From the NCBI GenBank assembly GCA_025531455.1, contig JAMYHL010000094.1:62001-126000 (forward strand): a DNA stretch of 64,000 nt, in the 5' to 3' direction. Shown here in pieces: positions 43,615-55,018 of this stretch (the first letter of the stretch is position 1; the number at the start of each line of letters is the position of its first letter). A model generated the notes under the pieces. The model searched no databases. It was not told the DNA's origin and saw nothing but the letters and a program-made list of their open reading frames with translations. The position numbers and the translations under genes were made by a program. Origin of the DNA: Apiotrichum sp. Y4204 (Eukaryota; Basidiomycota; Tremellomycetes; Trichosporonales; Trichosporonaceae).

Positions 43615-46600
43615 ATGTCTAAGCCGCCCAAGAAGGATCAGTCGCAGTTCAACTATGGCGCGATCAGTAACCTGGTTGTCAACCAGGGTGAGTCACTTTT
43701 CGTCTCGCAGCTGTGGCAAAACACTGACTGTAGACCGCTCGATGATCCGCAATGACGAGCCGACGGGACAACCTGAGTCGCTGGTCGGCCGAATCAAAGT
43801 GGGCGACATGGGCTCGCGCGTGCAACGCGAGGCGCCCAAGGATCTCGAGAAGAAGAAGGCGCGCGCCGCCGCGTTGTCCCAGGCCGATGCTGTCGAGCGC
43901 TCGATCCGCCGCGCGCAGGAGACGTCGACCGCACGCTTTGGCGCCGCAGACGTGCTTGCCTCGGTGGCGGAGATGGAGGGCCTGCGGTATCGCCCCCGCA
44001 CGACCGAGACGTCCGAGGTGTACGAGTTGATGCTCGGTCTTGTGCACCAGCAGCTTGGCGACCAGACGTCGGAAGTCGTGCGCTCCGCCACGGACACGGT
44101 GCTCGAGACGCTCAAGGACGACGACATGAAGGAGTTTGACAAGCGCAAGGAGGTCGAGTCGGTCGTTGGCACCGTGAGCGAAAACACATGGGGCCAGCTC
44201 GTGAACCTCAGCAAGAAGATCACCGACTACGCGGATGAGGAGGAGGGCCCGGCAGACGACGAGCGCAAGCGGGCGGTCGACGCTGAAGGCGTTGCGGTCC
44301 TGTTCGAGGACGACGATGATGATGACGAGGAGGACTTTGAGATCAAGGACGGCAACTCGGAGGATGAGGAGGACGAGGAGGATGAGGATGAGAAGGAGGA
44401 TGAGGATGAGGATGAGGCGGAGCCGATGGACGAGGACGACGCGGTCGTGCTTGGAAAAGAGGCTGGTGTGCAGAAGAAAAAGTCGGACAAGCTGTCCCCA
44501 CACGATGTTGATGGCTTCTGGCTCCAGCGTCTTATCGGCTCGCACTACCCGGATCAGGTCCAGGCAGCGGACTTTACCGCCTCGGCGCTCGAGCTCCTCG
44601 GCTCGGAGGCGGAGCTGCGTGATCTCGAAAACGCGCTCGCCGACCTGTTCAGTTACGAAAACTTCGACCTCATCGCCACGCTGACAAAGAACCGCGACGT
44701 CATTGTGTGGTGCACACGGCTAGCGCGTTCTAACGAGGACGAGCGTCAGGACGTCGAGGTCGCGATGCGTGAGCGCGGTGTCGGATGGATCCTTCGCGAG
44801 CTCCGCAGTGGGCGCAAGGCGGACGAGGAGGAGGCGGCCGCACCGGTTGCGATCCCGACCAAGGCGACGCTCGCCCCGGGATCGGTAGCTCAGCCCCAGC
44901 GCGTCATCGACATTGACTCGCTCATCTTCTCCGAGGGAGGACACCTCATGTCGCGCAAGAAGGTCAAGCTTCCTGAGGGCTCGTTTAAGCGCCAGTTCAA
45001 GGGCTACGAGGAGATCCACGTTCCGGAGCCGAAGCGCCGCGAACTTGTGCCTGGAGAGCTCGTCCCGGTCACCGCCATGCCGGACTGGACGCAGCCCGTA
45101 TGGCAGAGCGTCAACGCCACCAAGCTCAACACCATCCAGAGCAAAGTGTACCCCGTCGCTTTCGAGTCCAACGAGCCCATGCTCATCTGTGCGCCCACTG
45201 GAGCGGGTAAGACCAACTGTGCGGCTCTCGCCATGCTGCGCACAATCAGCCAGTTCCGCGATCCCGAAACCGGCTTCATCGACCGCGACTCGTTCAAGAT
45301 CATCTACGTGTCGCCCATGAAGGCGCTTGTGCAAGAGCAGGTCACTGCGTTTTCGAAGCGCTTCGCCGCGCTTGACATCAAGGTCGCCGAGTTGACCGGT
45401 GACTCGCAGCTCACGAAGCAGCAGGTCGCCGAGACGCAGATTATCGTCACCACACCGGAAAAGTGGGACGTCATCACGCGTAAGGCTACCGACACGTCGT
45501 ACACCAACCTCGTGCGCCTGATTATCGTGGACGAAATCCATTTGCTACACGACGACCGTGGACCCGTGCTGGAGTCGATTCTCGCGCGTACCATCCGCCG
45601 CTCCGACCAGACCCACGACGAGGTGCGTGTGGTCGGTCTTTCCGCCACGCTCCCCAACTACAAGGATGTCGCTGCTTTCCTCCGTGTCGACACCAAGGTG
45701 GGCCTCTTCTACTTTGACGCCACGTACCGCCCTGTCGGTCTCAAGCAGCAGTTCATCGGTGTCACTGAGAAGAAGGCGATCAAACGCCTGCAGACCATCA
45801 ACGAGGTGTGCTACGAGAAGGTCCTGAACCAGGCAGGCAAGTCGCAGACGCTTGTCTTTGTTCACTCGCGTAAGGAGACAGCCAAGACGGCAAAGTTCCT
45901 CCGTGACATGGCGATGGAGAAGGAGACCCTGACGCAATTCATCAACCCCGAGGGTGCGTCGCGCGAGGTGCTCATCCAGGAGGCCGACGAGGCAAAGGAC
46001 CTCAACCTCAAGGACATTCTTCCATTCGGTTTCGGTATTCACCACGCTGGTATGACGCGCGAGGACCGTACCACTGTGGAAGACCTGTTCATGGACGGCC
46101 ACATCCAGGTGCTGGTGTGTACCGCCACACTTGCCTGGGGTGTCAACCTGCCCGCGCACACGGTCATTATCAAGGGCACACAGGTGTACAACCCCGAGAA
46201 GGGCCGCTGGTCGGAGCTGTCGCCGCAGGATGTCCTGCAGATGCTGGGTCGTGCCGGTCGTCCCCAGTTCGACACGTACGGTGAAGGCATTATCATCACC
46301 AACCACTCGGAGCTGCAGTACTACACGTCGCTCATGAACCAGCAGCTCCCGATCGAGTCGCAGTTTGTCTCGCGTCTTGTGGACAACCTCAATGCGGAGA
46401 TTGTTCTTGGTACGGTTCGCAACCGCGACGAGGGTGTGCAGTGGCTCGGGTACACGTACCTCTACGTGCGCATGCTGGGTTCGCCCGGGCTGTACAATGT
46501 CGGCGCGGATTACCTCGAGGGCGACCCGACGCTCATCCAGAAGCGTGCCGACCTTATCCACTCCGCCGCAGTGCTCCTCGAGAAGGGCGGTCTCGTCCGC

Positions 46601-49600
46601 TACGACCGCGCAACAGGTGTCTTCCAGTCGACCGATCTCGGCCGCATCGCGTCGCACTACTACGTCACCTACTCCTCCATGACTACCTACAACAAGAACC
46701 TCAAGCCGAACCTCGGCTACATCGACCTCTTCCGCGTCTTCGCCCTCTCCAACGAGTTCAAGCTCCTCCCCGTCCGCCAGGAGGAGAAACTCGAGCTCGC
46801 CAAGCTGCTCGAGCGCGTGCCGATTCCCGTCAAGGAGAGCGTCGACGAGCCGGTAGCAAAGATCAACGTCCTTCTGCAGGCGTACATCTCGCAGCTCAAG
46901 CTCTCCGGCTTCGACATTGTCACCGACATGGTGTTTATCCAGCAGTCGGCTGGCCGTATTCTGCGCTCCATGTTTGAGATCTGTCTCAAGAAGGGCTGGG
47001 CGCAGCCGACGCGCCTCCTCCTCGACATGTGCAAGATGGTTGAGCGCCGCATGTGGAAGTCGATGTCGCCGCTGCGCCAGTTCCCGCGCATCCGCCCTGA
47101 GATCATCACTCGTGCCGAGCGCAAGGAGTTCCCGTGGTACCGCTACTTTGACCTCGACGCCGCCGAGCTGGGCGAGCTGATCGGTCTCCCGAAGAGCGGG
47201 CAGCTGATCGAGTCGTATGTGCACAAGTTCCCCCGCCTCGACCTGCAGGCACACGTGCTGCCCCTCACCCGCTCCCTGCTCAAGATCACTGTGACTATCA
47301 CGCCCGACTTCCAGTGGGACCACGAGATTCACGGATCCACGCAGGCGTTCTGGGTCATTGTCGAGGACGTCGATGGCGAGCGGATTCTGTACCATGACTC
47401 GTTTGTGCTGCGTGAGCGCTTCGCCCAGGACGAGCACTACGTGACGATCACCGTCCCGATCTCGGAGCCCGTGCCGCCAAACTACTACATCTCGGTCATT
47501 TCCGACCGCTGGCTCAACTCGGAGACGCGCCTGCCTGTCTCGTTCCAGCACCTCATCCGCCCTGAGCCGTTCCCGCCGCACACCCCGCTGCTCGAGCTGC
47601 AGCCTCTACCGGTCTCGGCCCTCAACAACAAGGCGTTCCAGAGCCTGTATCCTTTCGAGTCGTTCAACAAGATCCAGACACAAGTCTTCCAGGCGCTCTT
47701 CACCACGGACGACAACGTTCTCATCGGCGCGCCGACAGGTTCAGGCAAGACGTTCTGTGCCGAGTTTGCCCTTCTCCGCCTTTGGAGCAAGCGCGACCCC
47801 CCGCGCGCGGTGTGTATCGAGCCGTACCAGGACATGGTGGACATGCGTGTTGCGGAGTGGTCAACCAAGTTTGCGCCGTTGAACAAGGAGGTGCTCGCGC
47901 TCACTGGCGAGGCGACGGCCGACCTCGCGCTCCTTCGCAAGGCGGACATTGTGGTGTGTACGCCGGCCCAGTGGGACCTGCTTTCGCGCCGGTGGAAGAC
48001 GCGCAAGGACGTACAGTCTATTGGTCTCCTCATCGCCGATGAGCTGCAGCTCATCGGTGGCGATGTCGGCTCCACCTACGAGGTCATCGTGTCACGTACG
48101 CGGTTTGTCTCGCAGCAGACTGGAGTCCCAACCCGTATCGTCGCGTGCTCTGTATCCCTCGCCAACGCGCGCGACCTCGGAGACTGGATTGGCGCGTCGT
48201 CGCAGAACGTCTTCAACTTTTCTCCCTCGGCCCGTCCGCTCCCGCTCGAGGTCCACCTGCAGAGCTTCAACGTGCCCCACTTCCCGTCGCTCATGCTCGC
48301 CATGGCCAAGCCGGCGTACCTCGCGATGGTGGAGAATGCCGCTTCGCGCCCCACCATCTGTTTCGTTGCCTCTCGCAAGCAGACCAAGCTCACCGCAAAC
48401 GACATCCTCACGTACGTTCTCGCGGATGACGACGAGGAGCGCTTCCTCAATGTCGACCGCGCCGAGCTCGAGCCCCACCTCGAGCGCCTCGACGACAAGG
48501 ACCTCGCCGAGACGCTCAAGTACGGTATCGGCTTCTACCACGAGGCGCTGAGCAAGGTCGACAAGCGGATCGTCACTGCGCTGTTTGAGAGCGGCGCGAT
48601 CAAGTGCCTTGTCGCGAGCAAGGACTCGGCGTGGAGCCTCCCGGTGTCAAGCTACATGGTCATCATCATGGGCGTGCAGTACTTTGACGGCCAGGAGCAC
48701 CGCTACGTGGACTACTCCATCGCGGACGTGCTGCAGATGATGGGCCGCGCGTGCCGGCCGTCGATCGACTCGTCCTCCCGTTGCGTGCTCATGTGCCAGC
48801 AGACGCGCAAGGACTTTTTCAAAAAGTTCCTCAACGAGGCGCTCCCCGTGGAATCCAGCCTCCCGACGTACCTCCACGACCACTTCAATGCCGAGATTGT
48901 CGCGCGCACGATTGAGAACAAGCAGGAGGCCGTCGACTGGTGCACGTGGACGTGGTTCTACCGCCGCCTCTCGCAGAACCCAGGCTTCTACAACCTCCAG
49001 GGCACGACCCCGACACACGTCGCAGAGTACCTGTCCGAGCTGGTTGAGAACACGGTTAACGATCTGGAAGAGTCGGACTGCATCATTGTGCAGGGTGAGT
49101 GCGCGCGTGAAGGAACTCTACTGACGGCAGACGACATGGACTTGCTGCCCAACAACCTCGGCATGATCGCTTCGTTCTACTACATCTCGTATGTCACCGT
49201 GGAAACCTTCAGCGCGTCGATCAAGGAGACCACCAAGCTCAAGGGCCTGCTCGAGATTGTCTCCTCTGCGCAGGAATTCGAGACGGTGCCGATCCGGCAT
49301 CACGAGGACTCGCTTCTCGAGCGCATCTACGACCGTGTGCCGGTCAAGGTGGCCAAGCCCGACTTCCACTCACCGTACTTCAAGACCTACCTTCTCCTGC
49401 AGGCACATTTCTCCCGCATGCACCTCCCGGCAGACCTCGCGATCGACCAGGCTGCCGTGCTCGGCAAGGTCACCGGCCTCCTCTCGGCGTGTGTCGACGT
49501 CATGTCCTCCAAGAGCTACCTCAACTGCCTCGGCGCGATGGACCTCTCCCAGATGTGTGTCCAGGCGGTATGGGACCGCGACTCGCCGCTCAAGCAGGTG

Positions 49601-50158
49601 CCGTACTTTGACGCCGAGGTGCTCGCGCGCTTCAAAAAGGCCGGCCTCGACAGCGTGTACGACATTATGGAGCTCGAGGACGACCAGCGCAACGACCTGC
49701 TGCGCATGTCGGACCGGCAGCTCGCGCGCGTCGCCAAGTTTGTCAACGCGTACCCGAACATCGAAGTCGCTTTCGAGGTCGAGGACGCCAACGAGCTCGA
49801 CAGCGCGACGCCCGTCACGGTCAACGTCACGCTCGACCGCGAGGCGGACGAGGACAACCCCGACGACATGGCGGCCGACGCACCGCACTTCCCGCACCGC
49901 AAGCTCGTGCAGTGGTGGCTTGTCGTCGGCGATGCCACGACCAAGAACCTGTACGCGATCAAAAAGGTTACTGTCAAGACGCGCCTCGAGGCCAAGCTCG
50001 AGTTTACGCTTGCGCAGGGCACGCACAAGGACCTCAAGCTCTACCTCATCTGCGACTCGTACGCCGGCGCCGACCAGGACTTTGACCTCCCCAAGCTGGA
50101 CGTTGCCGAGGGCGAGAGCGACGACGACGACAGCGACGACGCGATGGATGAGGACTAG
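43615..50158 (+). CDS. BRR2: U5 snRNP RNA helicase Brr2
   Basis: Brr2 unwinds U4/U6 to activate the spliceosome. Exons 43615-43687, 43734-49094 and 49131-50158 give 2153 residues, the family length. The N terminus has DRSMIRNDEPTGQPESLVGR, an acidic run (EDDDDDDEEDFEIKDGNSED) and the PWI-like region. The first helicase cassette has Walker A APTGAGKT near residue 511, DEIH near 623, SATLPNY, and the motif V/VI region TLAWGVNLPAHTVIIKGTQV and QMLGRAGRPQ, then a Sec63 unit. The second cassette has GAPTGSGKT near 1356 but DELQ near 1460 in place of DEIH, and SVSLAN in place of SATL. That is the known degenerate, ATP-binding but inactive C-terminal cassette. A second Sec63 unit and an acidic tail end the protein. 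The start MSKPPKKDQSQFNYG is joined in phase across the 46-nt first intron. Confidence 0.96.
49095..49130 (+). other. 36-nt frame-preserving intron in BRR2
   Basis: The segment starts GTGAGT, contains CTGAC near its end and finishes GGCAG. Its length is a multiple of three and it has no in-frame stop, so retention would only add 12 residues. Removing it gives IIVQDDMDLLPNNLG, which matches the spacing of Brr2 from other species better than the retained form. Confidence 0.75.
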
Positions 50159-50483
50159 GCCTGGAGATAGAGATGTTTCGAATTGTACTACAACTAAACT
50201 GCATGCAGATATTGCTAGATGAACAATGGAGCAAGGAGTGGGGTTGCGGCAAAGGTGATGATATTGGGGAACGATGGCCGAGATCTCGGCGCAAGATGGG
50301 AACCACTGGCGCCCCGACACCAGGTATAGGGACAGCTGTCAATCCGACCTCGCATCACTTTATGACCATAAATCTTATAACATATCTCATAACATCTTCT
50401 TATAACATATAGAGAAACACCTCTTTTCGCACATGGCCTTGCATCCGTCGTGGCTGCGCCCCTGCTCAGCGATTGAGAGAGCA

Positions 50484-50820
50484 AGCGGCGAGCGATATTC
50501 TGATCGATAACAGAGCCCAGAGGGAGCGAGCGACAGCGAGCGACACAGATATAACAGAGCCAGAGGGGAGCGAGCGACAGCAAGCGACACAAATATAACA
50601 GAGCCAGAGGAGAGCGAGCGACAGGTTAAGGAGCCAGAGGGGGGAGCGAGTGACAGCGAGCGACACTGATATAACAGAGCCAGAGGGAGTGAGCGACAGC
50701 GGGTAACAGAGCCAAAGGGAGCGAACGACAGCGAGCGATAAGATAACGAGCCAGAGGGGAGGGAGCGACCACGAGCGACAAGATAACAGACCCAAAGCGA
50801 GCAAGTGACACCGAGCGATG
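50484..50820. repeat. Degenerate tandem repeat, about 32-44 bp unit
   Basis: About eight imperfect units follow one another. Each has the plan AACAGAGCCAGAGGG, then GAGCGAGCGACAGCGAGCGA, then a short AT-containing tail such as CACTGATATAAC. Units begin at about 50512, 50554, 50597, 50629, 50673, 50706, 50746 and 50786. The plus strand is strongly purine-biased. The minus strand stays open in two frames simply because the unit lacks stops. A related GACAGCAGCGAGGCCGCAGC stretch follows at about 50900-50930. Confidence 0.85.
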
Positions 50821-52232
50821 GGCTGCAAGTGAACAAGTATGACCGAGTGTTGTGAGCAGCACGCAACAGCAAGTACGAGTGATGGCAGCCAGCGCGGCGA
50901 GACAGCAGCGAGGCCGCAGCGAGACAGCAGCAAGTGGATATGTGCCGTGCAACGTTCTGCACGGCGCGGGTTACTGGTTATACAAACGAGCCTGCGCGGC
51001 CATTTCCGTCCAGCGGCCGGTCGCTCGCCCTCTTGCTGCAGTCGTTGACCCGTGTGCTCGCTGCCCTCACTTATGGGGATGAGATTGTGCTTGCGATGCG
51101 GCCCACCCGTGCCGGTGTTTACTTCCGTTTACTCTCTTTTCCTCGGCCGTAAGGTTAAAAGCCTTTCGGGATGTTAGCTGCGCAAGTGACGTGCCCAAAC
51201 GACCTGTCAGTAGCAGCTGTGCTGATTCGTGTCCATGAATGGCCAAGGGAAGAATTTGTGGCACGCCCGTGGTGATTTTGTCGATCACGAAGGTCTTGAT
51301 TGCTGCTCTGCCAGTGTTAGACATGATGAGCCTGAGGACGAGAATCGTCCTCAGACAAGCAATGCGGTGAGTGGGAGTGAACAGTTGGGGATTCCAAGCG
51401 TCCTCATAGCAATTATCGGCATCCACAGGGGAATACCACACACGGGATGAGCCCTAAATCATCTCCCGGGGTTGGCAAGTTCATTTCGATGGTGATCTCG
51501 CCCGCCAGACCATATCCTGCGGTCATGAGAGGCCGCCATCAGTCGCAGTTGTCCGTTTTATCTAACCAACTTGCGCAGGGCCCGAGGGAGGCGTCATCGT
51601 AGTCGGATGTCAGACCTCATTGGGGGTGCGCACGGCCTTGGCCTGAACCGCCGCCGTTGCTGACAATGACATTGCACTTGTCAATGAAGCCAAGCCGAAG
51701 GCACCGGCTGGGGCAGTGTCTGTCATTGTCTCTTCTTCGGGCCCAGGCAGGCCTTGGGATGAGTGTGAGCGCCGGGCGGCTTTTGGCCACGCCAAAGCGT
51801 GGCTCACGAGGACAGAGCTCCACGGGCGGCGCAGCGGCATGTATGTCGAGAAACGTCCTCACCAACTTCGCATCAGGATCCGTATGATCAAAGATGTTAA
51901 CTACCTCCTTCACAGGTTCGCAAGGCACGGGAAGTGGCATTGCCTTTCGCCTTGTAAGGGATCTCCCGCTAACATGGCGCGCTGTGAAAGGACCCCAAGA
52001 GTATGGTCCAGTGTCGCCTCTAATTGAGTCAAGGAGAAGCGTGCCAACGCGTTTCGCAAGTTTAGTGACGCGCCGGAGGAAAAGTGCATGGACATCAGGC
52101 CTGTCGGGCTGTCGATAGCAGACTGACGGGAGCTCAGTGAGGATGAGAACACCGCGCCCCCCAGGTCTTCGGTGGCGGGTACCATGTGTGGTTCCACTGC
52201 ACTATACGTGGGATACCAGTATCCGCAGGAAC

Positions 52233-52400
52233 TCACAGCCAGCACATGTCAGGACAGGCAACAATTCGGCCAGCCTTGTTCTCCCCATACGCGTCGTTGG
52301 CCGTTGGCTTGTTCAACACACCAGTCGCGAGATTGACACCATCGAAGTGGACCGCGGGCAGCAATGGGGCCAGTGGAGCCGGTTGTTTGCCTGAGTGTTG
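52233..52400 (-). pseudogene. Possible decayed short-chain dehydrogenase fragment
   Basis: The minus strand reads VHFDGVNLATGVLNKPTAND followed directly by AYGENKAGRIVA. The YGENK run fits the YxxxK active-site pattern of short-chain dehydrogenases, and a Phe-Asp-Gly-Val-Asn-Leu stretch about 20 residues earlier is also usual there. No glycine-rich nucleotide-binding motif or continuous frame is found around it, and the frame stops soon after (near 52233). This is either a remnant or a chance match. Confidence 0.2.
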
Positions 52401-53138
52401 AAACGCTGATAAAGGTTGAGCGTGGGAGGAAGGAAGGTGGATGGCTTGGTTGAGGAAGGGAGGTTTGGAGGTCGAGTGAGTACACACAGCACATAGTTGA
52501 GATGAAGAGGTGATTCGAGTGAGGATATGATTGCGACAACACCAAGTCGCAGATCCCGTGTGGTGGACCGTGGCCTTCTCTCCTGTCGCTGCAGGCTTCT
52601 CAACTCTTTCCAGAGTGGCAACCATTCCGTCTTCAAGCTTCTGAGCTTCTGAAGCCCCTGGATCCCTGGAATGATCGTCGGGGGCGAGACGTGATCGTCA
52701 GGGGGAGTGTGGCGGATGGTTGTGGCGAATGTGGCATTCGACCACTCTCAGAACACAGTAGCATCTAAGACCCCACTCTCGGGCCCCCTGTACTCATGCA
52801 CTGTACAGTACAACAAGTCGATCCAAGAGCGCAGAAACATAGAGCACAGAAGCCTCTGCTCGCCTGTGAAGTCTAGGAGTGGCACCGATAGGAGTAAGCT
52901 TGGCAATCGATCAGTCACCGCCACACCACCTCCACCGACGAAGGGAGACATCAACACGTCAGTATACTTGTCAAACCGCCCCCAATCGATCAGTTGGAAG
53001 CTCTGCAGCCCAAACAGGGGTCAGACAGTCTCATTTAGACCCCCCAAAAGTGGCACAGATCCGCCACACCCACCGAAATCCACCACTCAAAGTTTTAACT
53101 CATGTCTTCATTCCACTACCTTTATCTTTCCAACTCGC

Positions 53139-53770
53139 TTAAAGACCGTACTTCGCGTCCTTGTCCTTGATGGGGAAGTCGCTACCAGTAGCATTCTTAT
53201 AATAGCCTCGGATTTGATCGGAGATAACCTCGTCCTTGGCCTGCTCGGCGGCGGTCTCGTTCGACTGCTGGCCCTGGCCCATGAAGCGCTCCTGGACGAA
53301 GTCGACGCCTGGGTGTTGAAATGCGGCATAGAGGGAGCGTAGGGATGGAGAGGAGGGCGTAGGGAAGGGCGTAGATGATGAGACAGAGGTGATGGAGCGA
53401 AGTTATGCCGAAGAAAGGTAAGAAGATGAATGATGATGATGGAGATGATGATGATTGTTTGCCGCCACAGTGAGACACAGCGTCAGCACCACACTCCACA
53501 CACGAGGCCAATTACGCACCCTTGTCAAGGTAGTCCTCGTTCTTCTCGCCCTGCTCGCCGCCGCCGGCCATCGAGTTGAGCTTGTCGCCCATGTTGCCGC
53601 CGCCCGAGGTGAGGCCGCTGATCGTCGAGCCGAGGTTGACTTCTGTCAGCGAAAGAGCCACCGAATAACTCACAGCCACCCTGCTGCTGGCCCTGCTGCT
53701 CGCCGCCCTGCTGCTGCTGCTGCTGCTGCTGACCGCCGGCGCCGCCCTTGAGCTGGTTGAGAAGATCCAT
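53139..53770 (-). CDS. Small Gln/Gly-rich protein, possible stress protein
   Basis: Exons 53770-53674, 53639-53520 and 53308-53139 give 128 residues. The start MDLLNQLKGGAGG leads into eight Gln encoded by (CAG)8 (53708-53731 on the plus strand as CTG). A Gly-rich middle follows (GFNLGSTISGLTSGGGNMGD), then a helical C-terminal part (KNEDYLDKGVDFVQERFMGQ and QAKDEVISDQIRGYYKNATG). An EDYLDKG plus helical-tail plan recurs in short fungal proteins often induced by stress, but I cannot name the family. The 211-nt second intron is long for this region. In exon 1 the splice uses GGCT before the donor and a CAGAAG acceptor; the alternative acceptor three bases earlier would create a stop. Confidence 0.7.
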
Positions 53771-55018
53771 GGTGGTTTGGTGATAGATGAAGGTTTGGGA
53801 GATTGAAAGGGTGATGGGGGTGTGATGGGGCGACCAAGACAGGTGGGATCCTTTATAAACACCAAGCACCAAGCACCGCTACGCACTCACACGCACACTC
53901 TGGGCACACCCCCAATGCCAAGGCCGCGCCCCGCGCCCGCGCCACGCGTCACCTGGAGATCACATCAGAAGTAAGTTGGCAGCGAGGTTTCGGTGTGCAC
54001 ACTCGAATCCTCCGGGTCGCCAGCTCGCTGCAAGCTGCAAGCGAAGGTCTCGGATCGCGGGGTGAAACGAGAGGATGCCTTGGTTGGGTTCGCTGACGAC
54101 AAGGGGGCGTGACATTGCGTCATAGGTAACACTGATCGACACCGCAGCAGGGTGCCGGAGAAGAACCGAGGCGTGGCACGGTGAAGTCCAAAGGCACACC
54201 GGCACACCCCTGTCTCACGATCGTGGGACAAGCACGGATACAATTGTATTTAAGTGTTCATAGGGGCTCTCAGTAGCTCATTAGACAAATCCAAGTTGAC
54301 TTGACGTGCACACAGCGGCCACATACCCAGGACGTCATGCCTGCGGTGAATCGTAGTGCTTGGCGAGGGACACCGACCTGAACAGAACGCTGCTAATTAT
54401 GATGTTCCCCGTCTGACGATCGCCGTGATTATCGTTAATGGAAGGTGAAAGGGGCAAGGTAGCGAAGGAGGAAAGCGAAATGAGCGAATTGTTTCTGATG
54501 CGCTTGTGGCGTGCGGGCCAATGCCGATCCTTTCTGCTTCTCTGTAACGCTGCGCTCCTTCCTGTCCCTTATTCGGCGACCTCTGGCCTTGAGCTGCCCT
54601 CTCCTCTCCTCGGACACTTGGGATCGGCGCGGATCGGAGATTATTACCAGACAGAGTTCCGCAGATCCTTGAGGAATCGCCCGGTCCTCGGCCTCGCGTA
54701 GGTCGCATGTTAACCTCACCTTCACGCGTCGCGTCCTCACTTCCAACACATGTCCAACACACAGTATAACTAAACACATGAGTGACATCTCAGCATGGTA
54801 CATTTCCTTCTTGTTGCTTCTCGTCTTCTCTCGGCTACTGCACAAACAGGTGATGGCGATTGTATTGGTTTCTCGCGGCGCTTCTGGTGTATGACGTCGC
54901 AGTTTCTTGATGGGCCCTCCAGAGGGTTAATGGCACAGGTTGACTTTCAGGTCTCATTTCATGGATTGTGATTTTCGTCGACTCGAGTAACGCAATGAAC
55001 AAGCGAATGGCTTTGGTC
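53771..55018. other. Intergenic region, small-protein promoter and LRR gene 3' end
   Basis: Both neighbours lie on the minus strand. No coding sequence is supported. The segment just right of 53770 carries CTTTATAAAC near 53850, a good TATA-like element for the minus-strand gene about 80 bases from its ATG. The rest is unremarkable. Confidence 0.45.

Larger units (their letters stand above)
50159..53138. other. Gene-poor 3 kb region between convergent genes
   Basis: BRR2 ends at the left and the small Gln/Gly-rich gene at the right, so no promoter for either is needed here. I see a tandem repeat at 50484-50820 and a possible decayed reading frame around 52240-52400, both listed separately. 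A minus-strand frame at 51150-51440 (MSNTGRAAIKTFVIDKITTG and onward) looks protein-like in composition but I cannot assign it. The rest holds no supported gene. Confidence 0.45.

Noticed and set aside
45545..47581. A 678-codon open frame antisense to BRR2
   Set aside because: Same codon-bias effect. The sense frame has two complete helicase cassettes, and the antisense product is Val/Leu/Arg-rich without motifs.
50387..50962. Overlapping minus-strand open frames of 108-191 codons
   Set aside because: They translate the minisatellite in three frames, giving repeated Ser-Leu-Ala-Pro strings, and lack any start context.
54250..54310. A possible tRNA-like stretch (CTCTCAGTAGCTCATTAGAC)
   Set aside because: There is no B-box GGTTCGANTCC-type sequence at the right distance and no cloverleaf could be drawn. 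No other B-box was spotted on either strand.
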